A stretch of DNA of 41,542 bases, from the NCBI GenBank assembly GCA_944375745.1, contig CALWAV010000119.1:1-41542 (forward strand), given 5' to 3'. The number at the start of each line of letters is the position of its first letter. The first letter of the stretch is position 1. Of the stretch, positions 17,140 through 25,178 are shown piece after piece. This DNA comes from an uncultured Merdimonas sp. (lineage in GTDB: Bacteria; Bacillota; Clostridia; Lachnospirales; Lachnospiraceae). Both the position numbers and the translations under genes were made by a program. A model generated the notes under the pieces. The model was not told where the DNA came from. It was given only the letters and a program-made list of their open reading frames with translations, and did not search any database.

Positions 17140-17838
17140 TCAGAAGGTTACATCCGGATTGATCGTGTTTGACTCAATCTTTCCATCCAAAATCCGGATA
17201 ACCCGTTTGGCCTGGGCGGCGATTCCATTGTCATGGGTAATCAGGATTACGGTCCTTCCTCCCTTGTAGAGCTCCTTCAGAATCTGAAGAATCTCTTTGC
17301 TGGAAGCTGAATCCAGATTTCCGGTAGGCTCATCTGCCAGAATCACCGGCGGCTTTGCCGCTATGGCCCTTGCGATAGCCACTCTCTGCTGCTGTCCTCC
17401 CGACATTTCATTGGGCTTATGGTCCATCCGGTGGGACAGGCCTACGATTTTCAGAGACTCGACCGCCAGGCGGTTTCTCTCCTTTTTGGGCACTCCACGG
17501 TAAATCAGCGGAAGCTCCACATTTTCCTGGGCCGTCAGATTGCTAATCAGATTAAAGCCCTGAAAAATAAAGCCGATTTCCCGGTTTCTGATGTCCGACT
17601 GCTCATCATCTGTCAGGGTGGATACATCCCGCCCATTCAGATAATATTTCCCGGATGTGGGAACATCCAGACAGCCCAGCATGTTCATCAGTGTAGATTT
17701 TCCGGAGCCTGACTGGCCGATAATCGCCACAAACTCCCCTTTTTCTATGGAAAGACTCACATGATCCAGTGCCCGGACTTCATTTTCCCCGGGATTGTAG
17801 ACCTTGCAGATGTCCTTCACCTCCACCAGTGCGCTCAT
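17140..17838 (-). CDS. MacB/LolD-type ABC transporter ATPase
   Basis: This 232-residue ATPase has Walker A (GQSGSGKST), the Q-loop ([10 protein letters not shown]), signature ([14 protein letters not shown]), Walker B ([13 protein letters not shown]) and the H-loop (ILITHD). The pattern is that of the MacB/LolD/YtrE group that pairs with FtsX-type permeases. The ATG at 17838 is chosen because AGAGGAGAA lies four bases upstream; the upstream in-frame start at 17904 falls inside the operator palindrome. It is the first gene of the three-gene exporter operon, followed by adaptor and permease. Confidence 0.96.
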   Translation of the reverse strand: MSALVEVKDICKVYNPGENEVRALDHVSLSIEKGEFVAIIGQSGSGKSTLMNMLGCLDVPTSGKYYLNGRDVSTLTDDEQSDIRNREIGFIFQGFNLISNLTAQENVELPLIYRGVPKKERNRLAVESLKIVGLSHRMDHKPNEMSGGQQQRVAIARAIAAKPPVILADEPTGNLDSASSKEILQILKELYKGGRTVILITHDNGIAAQAKRVIRILDGKIESNTINPDVTF

Positions 17839-17870
17839 CCTGTTCTCCTCTTTTTTTGTTTTTGAAATAC

Positions 17871-17904
17871 GTGTTATTGTATTATTTAAATAATACAATA
17901 ACAC
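17871..17904 (-). promoter_or_regulatory. Perfect 34-bp palindrome, operator of the exporter operon
   Basis: GTGTTATTGTATTATTT (17871-17887) is followed without spacer by its exact reverse complement (17888-17904). The palindrome overlaps the predicted -10 of the exporter promoter. Such a long perfect dyad is most likely the binding site of a dimeric repressor, possibly TetR-, GntR- or MarR-type, encoded elsewhere. Confidence 0.85.
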
Positions 17905-17917
17905 ATTTTCTTTTCAA
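17890..17917 (-). promoter_or_regulatory. Promoter of the exporter operon
   Basis: Minus-strand TTGAAA (17917-17912) is followed after 16 bases by TATTAT (17895-17890). Both hexamers match the consensus at 5 of 6 positions. The -10 lies within the palindrome, so a bound repressor would block polymerase. Confidence 0.6.
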
Positions 17918-18042
17918 ATCAAGCACCTTCATAAAATCTTAAAAAAAGCTTAAAAATCTTTGCTTTCTGACTTAATGAACGATGCGGGAACGTCTTTTTC
18001 TTCATTTTTTCCATATATTTTATAAAAAAGGCTGTCTTGAAT

Positions 18043-18753
18043 ATGAAAAAACTTCTGATCGCAGGTTACGAAAACCAGACTTTCAACTACCGGAATGCCT
18101 TTTCCATGCTGGGCGTCCGGACTCTTTCTCTGGGAAACCAGCCTGGAGAGCCGTCCTCCGCTGCCATCTCCTCCCCTTTTCCGGAAAACCTCCACGACGC
18201 GGATTCTCTGGCCTGTCTCTGCGACGGGCTTGTCCTGCCCGGAGGGGGTGATATTGCCCCCTCCCTTTTCCAATGTCAGCTCAAAGGTTCCCGGAACATC
18301 GATGAAGCCCTGGACCGCTTTCAGCTCGCCCTGCTGCAGTCCTTCTTACGCGCCGGGAAGCCTGTCCTTGGCATCTGCAAGGGTCTTCAAATCATCAATG
18401 TGGGGTTCGGAGGAACCATCATCCAGGATCTGAACCCCTCTTCCCTGGATATTCACGCATGGGACAAAAAAGACCGGATTCATGCCACAAAAGCTCCGAG
18501 AGGCTCCTTTCCTTTCCAACTCTATGGTCCCCGCCCGGTGGTCAACAGCGCCCACCACCAGGCTGCCGGCTCCATCGGAAACGGCCTCAGGGTCGCCCAG
18601 TACGCGGAGGATTTCGTGGTGGAAGCCCTGTATCACGAAAAGCTGCCCGTCCTCGGCGTCCAGTGGCATCCGGAACGTATGTGCTTTTCCCATGCCAGGC
18701 AGGACACCGGAGACGGTTCTCTGCTTCTCAAATACTTTCTCTCCCTGTTCTGA
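18043..18753 (+). CDS. Class I glutamine amidotransferase-like hydrolase (peptidase C26, gamma-glutamyl hydrolase type)
   Basis: This 236-residue protein has the C26 layout. A VLPGGGD motif (65-70) lies early, the nucleophile is Cys112 in GICKGLQ, and the catalytic His209 and Glu211 are in VQWHPE. Relatives such as PuuD cleave gamma-glutamyl bonds, for example gamma-glutamyl-GABA or gamma-glutamyl peptides. It is one of only two plus-strand protein genes here and converges with the M19 dipeptidase, with 24 bases between the stop codons. The ATG at 18043 is used; the ribosome binding site is weak (AAGG, 11 bases upstream). Together with the dipeptidase it could serve peptide turnover, but the two are not co-transcribed. 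Confidence 0.88.
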   Translation: MKKLLIAGYENQTFNYRNAFSMLGVRTLSLGNQPGEPSSAAISSPFPENLHDADSLACLCDGLVLPGGGDIAPSLFQCQLKGSRNIDEALDRFQLALLQSFLRAGKPVLGICKGLQIINVGFGGTIIQDLNPSSLDIHAWDKKDRIHATKAPRGSFPFQLYGPRPVVNSAHHQAAGSIGNGLRVAQYAEDFVVEALYHEKLPVLGVQWHPERMCFSHARQDTGDGSLLLKYFLSLF

Positions 18754-18777
18754 CCGAAGCAGGCCGGCTGGGAAATT

Positions 18778-19848
18778 TCAGGAGAGCTGCTGCCGGAAAA
18801 ACCGGAGAAAATTCCCGCCGATCAGACCGGTGACAGTCTCCTCCTTCATACCCCTTTCCAGCAGCATGGCTGTAAGCAGATGCATTTCTCCATGATGAGC
18901 CAGAATATCATCGTCTTCTGTCTCAAAACGGATCCTGGGCGTAGCCTCAGACAATCCTCTGCACAGATCAAAACCAAAGCCCACATGGTCCACTCCCGCC
19001 TTCGAAACCAGGTACTCCGCATGCCGGCAGAGCTGCTCCATGGCCGCAGCCTTCTGATCCGGCAGCGCTCCTCCCTTTCCCCGGCCTCCGGCAGGAGGAC
19101 CGGCCAGAAGGGCGCAGGCATTCAATCCGATGATGCCGCCCCGCTCTGCTACTGCCTCAATCTGATCATCTCTCAGATTCCGATAGCTGGGATATACGCT
19201 CCAGGCATTGGAATGACTTGCGGTAAAAGGCTTTCCGGCACAGGCGCACATATCCCCAAAGCCCTCATTGTTCAGATGGCTCACGTCCAGATACATGCCC
19301 AGTTCTTCCATCCGGGCCAGGGCTTCCTTTCCCAGATCCGTAAGGCCGCCGGGGATCTCCCGATGCTCCCCTGCCTTGCAGCAGCCCGTGGCAAAGGCAT
19401 TTCTCCGGCTCCAGGTAAGGCTCGCTCCCCGCACGCCCAGATCATAAAAGGTGCGCAGGAGCGTCAGATCATTTCCCAGCGGATCCAGTCCCTCCAGTGA
19501 AAGAAGCACCGCAATCCTTTTCTCCCCCAGCGCCTGCTCCAGTTCCTCCCGGCTGCAGGCCACACAGATCTGATCCTTGACAGGCCCCAAATCCTCCTTT
19601 AACGCTGTGATCTGTCCCAATGCTTTTCGGAGTCCCAGCTCAGGCAGATCACGCCCGGACACATAGACAGAGGAGACCAGCACGTTCAGGGAAGCTTCCT
19701 GAAAATGAGAAAGATAACGTCTCTCCACCACATCGCGCTCCCCCGCCAGCCGCCTTTCATACACCTCGGCCGCCAGATCAAAGTGGGCATCCACCACCGG
19801 GCACTCCCTATGTAACCATTTCGCCCACTCCAGAAACACTTCTTCCAT
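18778..19848 (-). CDS. Membrane dipeptidase family protein (peptidase M19)
   Basis: This 356-residue protein has the zinc ligands of renal-dipeptidase-type enzymes: H22 and D24 in VVDAHFD, the bridging glutamate in LSLEGLDPLG, and histidines in LDVSHLN and TASHSNAW. The late aspartate is in GFGFD. Bacterial members cleave dipeptides, including D-residue substrates. No signal peptide is visible, so it is probably cytoplasmic. The ATG at 19848 is chosen with AAGGGG eight bases upstream; an in-frame GTG lies nine bases earlier within that site. Its start is 47 bases downstream of the histidine kinase terminator, so it has either its own weak promoter or read-through. Confidence 0.92.
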   Translation of the reverse strand: MEEVFLEWAKWLHRECPVVDAHFDLAAEVYERRLAGERDVVERRYLSHFQEASLNVLVSSVYVSGRDLPELGLRKALGQITALKEDLGPVKDQICVACSREELEQALGEKRIAVLLSLEGLDPLGNDLTLLRTFYDLGVRGASLTWSRRNAFATGCCKAGEHREIPGGLTDLGKEALARMEELGMYLDVSHLNNEGFGDMCACAGKPFTASHSNAWSVYPSYRNLRDDQIEAVAERGGIIGLNACALLAGPPAGGRGKGGALPDQKAAAMEQLCRHAEYLVSKAGVDHVGFGFDLCRGLSEATPRIRFETEDDDILAHHGEMHLLTAMLLERGMKEETVTGLIGGNFLRFFRQQLS

Positions 19849-19894
19849 CCGAAACACCCCTTCATACAGTTATATCAATTATGCTCATAAAAGA

Positions 19895-19933
19895 GATGAG
19901 GATATCCAAAATCTGATTTCAGATATCCTCATC
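19895..19933 (-). terminator. Hairpin terminator downstream of the histidine kinase
   Basis: GATGAGGATATC (19895-19906) and GATATCCTCATC (19922-19933) form a perfect 12-bp stem with a 15-base loop. On the minus strand it is followed by CTCTTTTATG, a modest T tract. Confidence 0.7.
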
Positions 19934-19989
19934 CGTCTTCTCAGCCTTGCGCCCGCGCGTCCATTTGACTGTTTTCTTATAAAATTATA

Positions 19990-22245
19990 TTATGCGTCCT
20001 CCACTGGGAAGGTCACTGACACTGTAAAGAGATCCGCGTCTGTGGCAACCTGCAGACAGCCTCCGCAGGCCTCTGTAAAGCTTTTCGCGATGGAAAGACC
20101 CAGTCCGCTTCCGCCGTCCGTCCGGCTTTCATCCCCCCGCACAAACCGTTCTGTAAAGTCTGTTTTCCCATCCAGCTCAGTGGCAGAAGTATTTTTGATC
20201 ACAGCCCGGGCTCTGCCCTCTTCCTCCCGCAATGTCAGATAAACCCGGGAATCCTTCAGAGAATACTGGAGAGCATTTTGAATCAGGTTCTGAAAGACCC
20301 GGTAAAGCCTCTGGCCGTCCGCCCTGATCAAAACCGGCTCCACTGGAATGGATACCCGGAACAAAATCCCGCTTCCGGCGATCTGGGCATCCATATCCGC
20401 CAGTGTCTGGCGCAGCAGCTTTCCGAAATCCAGGACCTCCGGCTTCACAGGCAGCTGCCCGGAAACCGCCTTGCTTACCTCAAACACATCCTGAATCATC
20501 GCTCCCAAGCGCCCTGCCTTGTCTTCCAGGATTCGAATATAATCCCTCACATGCTCCGGCAGCTCCTCTTCCTGCTTTAAAAGCTCAATATAGCTCACGA
20601 TGGAAGTCAAGGGCGTCTTCAGATCATGGGATACATTTGCCACCAGCTCCACCTTCATCCGCTCGCTCTTCGTTCTTTCCGCCAGCGCCGTCTCCAGCCC
20701 CTGCCGGATCTCACTGAGATTTTCTGCTGCTTCCCGCAGATCACTGTCCTTTGGAATCTCCATATTCTCCGTCAGATCTCCGGCCCGGACCCGGGCGATT
20801 CTGTCTGTTAAAAGGCCGATATCCTCAGCCAGACGCCTGTTCTTTCTCATATACACAGGCACGCAGACACAGGCCGGAATGAGGCAGATGACAAGCATGA
20901 AAAACAAAACAATCACGCCGTTCCAGTACATGATGTCCCAGAGAACCAAAAAGAGAAACAGCAGCGCCGCCAGAAGCAGAAGGCCGGGCCCCGCTATCAG
21001 CCACTGTCTTCTCACCAGCCTTTTCTGCACCGGCTTTTCCAGATCTCTGGCCCGGAGACTTTTCAGGAAAGGCCTTAAAAAACTTTTCTGTCTGTCCCTG
21101 TTATATTTTCTGTCCAGGAAAACAAAATAGAACAGCCAGAAATACAGAGCAAGCCGCCTGCCTTCCACCCATAGATCATTTATCCGGAAACTCCCGGTCA
21201 GAAAGCCAAAGAGCAGCAAGGCCACAGGCAAACAGCACAAAAGCAGAATCTTCCATTCATACCATATCTTTGACAGCTGCTCTCCCATCCATCCGCGGGC
21301 CTCTTTCAGGGAATCCCTCAGGTAAAAAGCCAGCAGCAAAAGAACAAGAGCCGCACTCATGACGCCGATTTCCGTTCCGGCCAGCCTTCTCCGGTCCATC
21401 AGCCTCTCATTCATGTAATACAGCTCTCCGCCCCTCATGATGGTTCCCTGGGCATAGTTTTCCATATAAAGCTTCGGCTCCCGGGCAGCAGCCAGGAAAA
21501 CCACCACGTCCGCCGCTCTGCCCTCTGCCTGAAAATTTGTATAGCCGGGCACATACCAGCGGCTGTCATCCCGGTAGATGCCGTCTCCGTACACGTCCAC
21601 CGGCTGGCCGTCCTTAATGATCTCCACCCTGCCGTCTCCATCGCCGTTGTAGCAGAGCCGGAAATTATATTCCTCCTCCGAAAACCCGGAAGAGAATTCC
21701 GCCATCCCTGCTCCTGCCGCGTTCTGAGCGGACAGTCCCTCCAGATTCGTATAGAGAAGCTCTCCCTGATACAGAACCGCAAAGAGAAGATTTCTGTCTG
21801 CCGCAAGCTCTTCCATATAGGAATCCCGGTAACTCCGGCTGTCTTCCTCCGGCTCACCGCTGTCTTCCGTATAAGCCAAATCCGACTCGGCTTCCATGGT
21901 CTCCACCGCCGTTTCCCCGGATCTTCCGAAGATGCTCTGAATCAAGTCGAAAAAGAAGCCTCCGGATTCATTCCCGCTCTCATAGGTGTAGCCATAAGAA
22001 ACTCCATAGGCTGAATCACTTCCATCCCAGTCCTCTCCTCCGGCTGCAACGCTGATCAGCGTCTCCAGCCGGCCGGAGATATAATCGGCAAATTCCTCTG
22101 TCTCCTGATAATCTTTTCCTGCTCCAAGATCTGCCTGGGCCAGCAGCCGGAGCATGGAAAAGAAATTGGAGAGAAGCAGGGTCATGCCCAGAAAAAAGGC
22201 CGCAAAGCTAATGATAATCCTCGATTTTTTCCATTTTGTATCCAA
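19990..22245 (-). CDS. Sensor histidine kinase with large extracytoplasmic domain and several membrane helices
   Basis: This 751-residue protein has an N-terminal membrane helix (about 11-34) and an acidic extracytoplasmic region to about residue 285. It contains NGDGDGR, which resembles a calcium-binding loop only weakly. At least five further helices follow (about 293-470). A HAMP-like linker leads to a HisKA domain with H540 in VSHDLKTPL, then an N-box (FQNLIQNAL) and a G-box (GGSGLGLSIAKSF). It is the partner of the response regulator, with which it overlaps by 38 bases. The start is TTG at 22245 behind GGTGGTGTGGGG; the next methionine lies inside the first helix. The VanS-like transmitter is clear; the signal is unknown. 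Confidence 0.93.
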   Translation of the reverse strand: MDTKWKKSRIIISFAAFFLGMTLLLSNFFSMLRLLAQADLGAGKDYQETEEFADYISGRLETLISVAAGGEDWDGSDSAYGVSYGYTYESGNESGGFFFDLIQSIFGRSGETAVETMEAESDLAYTEDSGEPEEDSRSYRDSYMEELAADRNLLFAVLYQGELLYTNLEGLSAQNAAGAGMAEFSSGFSEEEYNFRLCYNGDGDGRVEIIKDGQPVDVYGDGIYRDDSRWYVPGYTNFQAEGRAADVVVFLAAAREPKLYMENYAQGTIMRGGELYYMNERLMDRRRLAGTEIGVMSAALVLLLLAFYLRDSLKEARGWMGEQLSKIWYEWKILLLCCLPVALLLFGFLTGSFRINDLWVEGRRLALYFWLFYFVFLDRKYNRDRQKSFLRPFLKSLRARDLEKPVQKRLVRRQWLIAGPGLLLLAALLFLFLVLWDIMYWNGVIVLFFMLVICLIPACVCVPVYMRKNRRLAEDIGLLTDRIARVRAGDLTENMEIPKDSDLREAAENLSEIRQGLETALAERTKSERMKVELVANVSHDLKTPLTSIVSYIELLKQEEELPEHVRDYIRILEDKAGRLGAMIQDVFEVSKAVSGQLPVKPEVLDFGKLLRQTLADMDAQIAGSGILFRVSIPVEPVLIRADGQRLYRVFQNLIQNALQYSLKDSRVYLTLREEEGRARAVIKNTSATELDGKTDFTERFVRGDESRTDGGSGLGLSIAKSFTEACGGCLQVATDADLFTVSVTFPVEDA

Positions 22246-22918
22246 TTCCCCACACCACCTTTAAATATTCCGGTTTTTTCGGATTGAGTTCGATCTTTTC
22301 CCGAATGCGCCGGATGTGGACCATGACTGTATTCTCCACCGCAAAGGCCTCCTCACCCCAGACGCGGCGGTAAATCTCCTCCGCCGGAAAAACCCGGCCC
22401 GGATTACGCATCAGAAGCTCAATAATCTTCATCTCCGTGGCAGTCAGCTTTACTGCCTCACCGTCCGCGTACAGGGTCCGCTCGGAAGACCGCCATAAAA
22501 GCCGCCCATTCCGAATGCCTTCCTCCTTTATCTCTGCGTGGATATCGCCCAACATGGTATAACGGCGGAGATGGCTTTTCACTCTGGCCGCCAGCTCCTG
22601 GGGAGAAAACGGCTTTGCCACGTAATCATCCGCTCCCATGGAAAGTCCCAGAATCTTGTCTGTCTCTTCGCTTTTGGCGCTCAGAACAATAATCGGAATA
22701 TTCTTCCGCTCCCGGATTTTCAGCACCGCAGACAATCCGTCCAGCCTGGGCATCATCACATCCATGATAATCAGCCGGATGGGCTGCTCTGCTGCCAGTT
22801 CCAGTGCCTCCATGCCGTCGTATGCCTTTAAGACCCGGTATCCTTCCTTTTCCAGCAGAAGAGCAATGGCCTTTACAATCTCCCTGTCATCATCCACCAC
22901 CAGAACACACTCGTTCAT
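22208..22918 (-). CDS. OmpR-family response regulator
   Basis: This 236-residue protein has a receiver domain (1-120) with acidic residues D10-D11 and phospho-acceptor D53 in IMDVMMP. The conserved lysine is in VLSAKSEE. A winged-helix DNA-binding domain (about 135-230) follows, with the VWGEEAFAVENTVMVHIRRI recognition region and the closing WGIGYKM of the family. It controls transcription after phosphorylation by the kinase encoded just downstream. The ATG has GGAG 11 bases upstream. The upstream region has direct GTAAGAA repeats (23052-23092) suited to an OmpR-type dimer, so autoregulation is likely. Confidence 0.96.
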   Translation of the reverse strand: MNECVLVVDDDREIVKAIALLLEKEGYRVLKAYDGMEALELAAEQPIRLIIMDVMMPRLDGLSAVLKIRERKNIPIIVLSAKSEETDKILGLSMGADDYVAKPFSPQELAARVKSHLRRYTMLGDIHAEIKEEGIRNGRLLWRSSERTLYADGEAVKLTATEMKIIELLMRNPGRVFPAEEIYRRVWGEEAFAVENTVMVHIRRIREKIELNPKKPEYLKVVWGIGYKMEKIEDYH

Positions 22919-23051
22919 TTCGTTCCCGTCTCCTTATTCTGAAGTCTGCCCGCAGGTTTTCCCATCCAGAAAAGCTCTTAGTTTTCTCTCCTCCGGCTGA
23001 AATCTCCTGTTTTCGCGCGCTTTTCAGGCTCATCCCCAGAGTAATCCATAT

Positions 23052-23092
23052 TTCTTACAAAAGTTTCGTGGGATTTCTTACAAAATTCTTAC
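23052..23092 (-). promoter_or_regulatory. Direct GTAAGAA repeats upstream of the two-component operon
   Basis: Minus-strand GTAAGAA occurs at 23092-23086, 23081-23075 and 23058-23052, 11 and 23 bases apart (one and two helical turns). The last two extend to the identical 13-mer TTTTGTAAGAAAT. OmpR-type regulators bind such phased direct repeats. No confident -35/-10 pair was found. Confidence 0.6.
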
Positions 23093-23102
23093 GGTTTTAC
23101 AG

Positions 23103-23657
23103 TCAGAAAAACTCAATATCCTTCTCATTAACCGGATTAATCAGAATCTCCACACTCTCCACATAAGCAGGCTCCCTGTAGGAGGAAATTCTGCCTTCCT
23201 TCAAATCTGAGAGAAACTGATCCTTCAGCTCCATAAAAAGCTTCATCTCATCCTGATCCTCCCAGATTCCGTAAAGCTCCAGTACCGGATACTTTTCCTC
23301 CACAATATCTCCATTCTCATCCACATATTCATCCGTATAGACTGCCGCCTGAACCTCCGGAGTAAAACGTGCCTCATTGTAAGTGACCACCAGGCGTACT
23401 GTGTTTTCCGGAACGCTCTCATCCGTCTGCATGGAAAGCTCTGCGGACCAGGGGTAAGAATCTGACAGATGCCAGACCCCTGCTTCCGGATCAATCTCTG
23501 CCTCCAGAGTCTTTGTCTCCATTCTGGTCTCTCCTATTATCCGCTCTCCTCCGTAGGTCAGAGAAGAAAACTCCGCGGCAGCCACTCCGGTCCCGATTCC
23601 GCACAGCAGCACGCCTCCGCAGAATACGCCAATCATGATTTTCTGAATTTTTTTCAT
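23103..23657 (-). CDS. Secreted or membrane-anchored protein of the PadR/HAAS operon, unknown function
   Basis: This 184-residue protein starts with MKKIQKIMIGVF and one hydrophobic segment (about 7-28) that could be a signal peptide or an anchor. The rest is acidic and probably outside the membrane, with EFSSLTYGGERIIGET just after the segment. No catalytic motif is recognised. In related operons the third gene often encodes a DUF4097-type adhesin-like domain, but the similarity here is too weak to claim it. The ATG at 23657 is chosen with GGAGG upstream and overlaps the previous stop by four bases (ATGA). A longer in-frame start at 23789 would give a low-complexity Gly/Arg/Ser-rich N-terminus and is rejected. 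Confidence 0.7.
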   Translation of the reverse strand: MKKIQKIMIGVFCGGVLLCGIGTGVAAAEFSSLTYGGERIIGETRMETKTLEAEIDPEAGVWHLSDSYPWSAELSMQTDESVPENTVRLVVTYNEARFTPEVQAAVYTDEYVDENGDIVEEKYPVLELYGIWEDQDEMKLFMELKDQFLSDLKEGRISSYREPAYVESVEILINPVNEKDIEFF

Positions 23658-24679
23658 CGTTCTACCTCCTGCTCCTCTGTCTCCGGATTCTCTGTTTCCG
23701 GCGCCTCCGCTGCCAGACTCTCCATTTCCGGAGCTTCTGCCTCCAGGTCTTCTGCTTCCGGAACTTCTGCCTCCAAGTCCGCCTCCCATTCCGTCTCACG
23801 GCCGGAAGCCTTTTCTGCCTGATACTTCTCTTCTTCTTTCTGCCTTTTCCAGCGTGTCAGGCTGAAACAGAGACAGGCCAGACTGCCTCCTGCCAGGAAG
23901 CCGCCAAGGCATACAAGAACTCCTCCCTTTAAAGGATAAGCCTGCAGCATGAGAACCAGGAAGGTTCCAAAGCCAAACAGGGCCAGCAGGGCAGTGCAGC
24001 CGGCAAATACGGTCATCAGCAGCCAGAACGCATTCCAAAGCATCCGCAGACACCAGAAAATCAGCGCTCCTGTCCCATGAACTGCTCCTTTACAAAATCC
24101 GGAAAGGACCATTCCAAAGCTCCGGCCTCCTGCAGTTCTTCCTTCATATACCATTTCCATCTTTCTTCCCCCTTTATCATCCCGGGCTCCAGAACCTCCG
24201 GCGTCTGCGCATGCTGCCGCATTTCCAGCCGCTGTTCCTTCCACCCTGTCATCTTTGTTCACTTCTTCTCTCCGCCTGAAAAGTTTTAAAAATCGGCGGC
24301 AGAGCGCTCTGATTCCCCGGCCGGCTTTCCGGAAAAATTTCCCGATTTTCCGGAAAAACGCCGCAAGCTTTTTTCTCAGAGATGTCCCTAGCAGACGGAG
24401 CTTTCTCTCTCCTTCTTTCAGATTCACGCTGCCCAGGCCCGGAAGTCTTTTCCCTCCTCTGCCTTCTCCGAACTCCGGCTTCACATGATAAGCCTCCAGA
24501 ATCTCGGCAGCCAGTTCCTTCACAGGACCAAAATCACGGATGGCATCTTCCTCCTTCTGTCCATTCTGTATCTTGATATCCAGATGCTGGGAATATTCCT
24601 GCAGAATATCCTGCTGCTCCTGATCCTCCAGAACCGCCAGATGCTGCTGCAGCTCCTTCAGAAATGTCTCCTTACTCAT
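23654..24679 (-). CDS. HAAS-domain (DUF1700-like) membrane protein with acidic repeat tail
   Basis: This 341-residue protein begins with a HAAS signalling helical domain (about 1-65, with the EEDAIRDFGPVKELAAEILE segment). A strongly basic middle (about 75-130) contains KLAAFFRKIGKFFRKAGRG. Hydrophobic segments follow at about 205-280. The C-terminus has degenerate acidic repeats built from E-A-x-x-PE units. HAAS proteins are nearly always co-encoded with PadR regulators and bind them or sense membrane state. The start overlaps the PadR stop by eight bases, and GGAGGGCAAGGAG precedes the ATG. The basic amphipathic stretch could bind the membrane surface; this is inference. Confidence 0.85.
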   Translation of the reverse strand: MSKETFLKELQQHLAVLEDQEQQDILQEYSQHLDIKIQNGQKEEDAIRDFGPVKELAAEILEAYHVKPEFGEGRGGKRLPGLGSVNLKEGERKLRLLGTSLRKKLAAFFRKIGKFFRKAGRGIRALCRRFLKLFRRREEVNKDDRVEGTAAGNAAACADAGGSGARDDKGGRKMEMVYEGRTAGGRSFGMVLSGFCKGAVHGTGALIFWCLRMLWNAFWLLMTVFAGCTALLALFGFGTFLVLMLQAYPLKGGVLVCLGGFLAGGSLACLCFSLTRWKRQKEEEKYQAEKASGRETEWEADLEAEVPEAEDLEAEAPEMESLAAEAPETENPETEEQEVER

Positions 24680-24995
24680 ACTCCTTGCCCTCCTCTAAAA
24701 ATCTGCTGACCTGATGCTGAAATTCTTCCCATTCCTCCGCCAGCGAATCCCGGTACAGGATCCCCGCCGCCGTCAGATGATAATATTTTCTGGGCGGTCC
24801 TTCCGAAGATTCCCTCAGATAGGTCTCAAAATAATGTTCATTGGTCAGCCGCTTCAACAGCGGATAAATGGTGCCCTCATTCACATCTATGACTCTGGAT
24901 ACTTCTTCTACCAGTTCATACCCATATCGGTCCTTTCTCCGCACGCACTCCAGTACGATGAGCTCCAGCACTCCTTTTTTAAACTGTGGATTCAT
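24672..24995 (-). CDS. PadR-family transcriptional regulator
   Basis: This 107-residue protein is a single winged-helix PadR domain. It starts MNPQFKKGVLELIVLECV, continues YGYELVEEVSRV and NEGTIYPLLKRL (the recognition region), and ends with the wing (GPPRKYYHLTAAG) and a dimerisation helix. The ATG at 24995 is chosen with GGGGAGGG five bases upstream. It is the first gene of a three-gene operon with the HAAS protein and a secreted protein. Its promoter carries two TACT-N11-AGTA sites, so it probably represses its own operon. Confidence 0.95.
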   Translation of the reverse strand: MNPQFKKGVLELIVLECVRRKDRYGYELVEEVSRVIDVNEGTIYPLLKRLTNEHYFETYLRESSEGPPRKYYHLTAAGILYRDSLAEEWEEFQHQVSRFLEEGKEYE

Positions 24996-25046
24996 ACAAA
25001 CCCTCCCCGTCTGCCGGTCCGTATCCTTTCTGTGTTCTGATATTAG

Positions 25047-25073
25047 ATTATACCAGCTACTATGTATTGTCAA
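25047..25073 (-). promoter_or_regulatory. Promoter of the PadR operon
   Basis: Minus-strand TTGACA (25073-25068) and TATAAT (25052-25047) both match the consensus perfectly, but the spacer is only 15 bases. A short spacer weakens basal activity and can make a promoter dependent on regulators. Confidence 0.75.
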
Positions 25074-25093
25074 GTACTAATTAAAATAAAGTA
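25058..25093. promoter_or_regulatory. Two adjacent TACT-N11-AGTA inverted repeats, probable PadR operator
   Basis: TACT (25058-25061) pairs with AGTA (25073-25076), and TACT (25075-25078) pairs with AGTA (25090-25093). Both have 11-base spacers, and the sites are offset by 17 bases. The first spans the -35 of the PadR promoter. Confidence 0.6.
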
Positions 25094-25129
25094 CCTGGAA
25101 GCATATTTGAAATTTTATCGAAGAACTGC

Positions 25130-25159
25130 TTGACAAAATATAGGCCACTGTGATATAAA
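25130..25159 (+). promoter_or_regulatory. Promoter of the tRNA-Trp gene
   Basis: TTGACA (25130-25135) is followed after 18 bases by TATAAA (25154-25159), 20 bases before the tRNA. It is divergent from the PadR promoter. Confidence 0.75.
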
Positions 25160-25178
25160 TAATAAGTACGTTTCAGAT

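Noticed and set aside
20600-21130. Plus-strand open frame inside the histidine kinase
   Set aside because: It is antisense to the transmitter domain and has no domain or ribosome binding site.
23658-23789. Gly/Arg/Ser-rich N-terminal extension of the third PadR-operon protein
   Set aside because: It is the out-of-frame reading of the acidic repeat tail of the HAAS gene; a GGAGG site and an ATGA overlap support the start at 23657.
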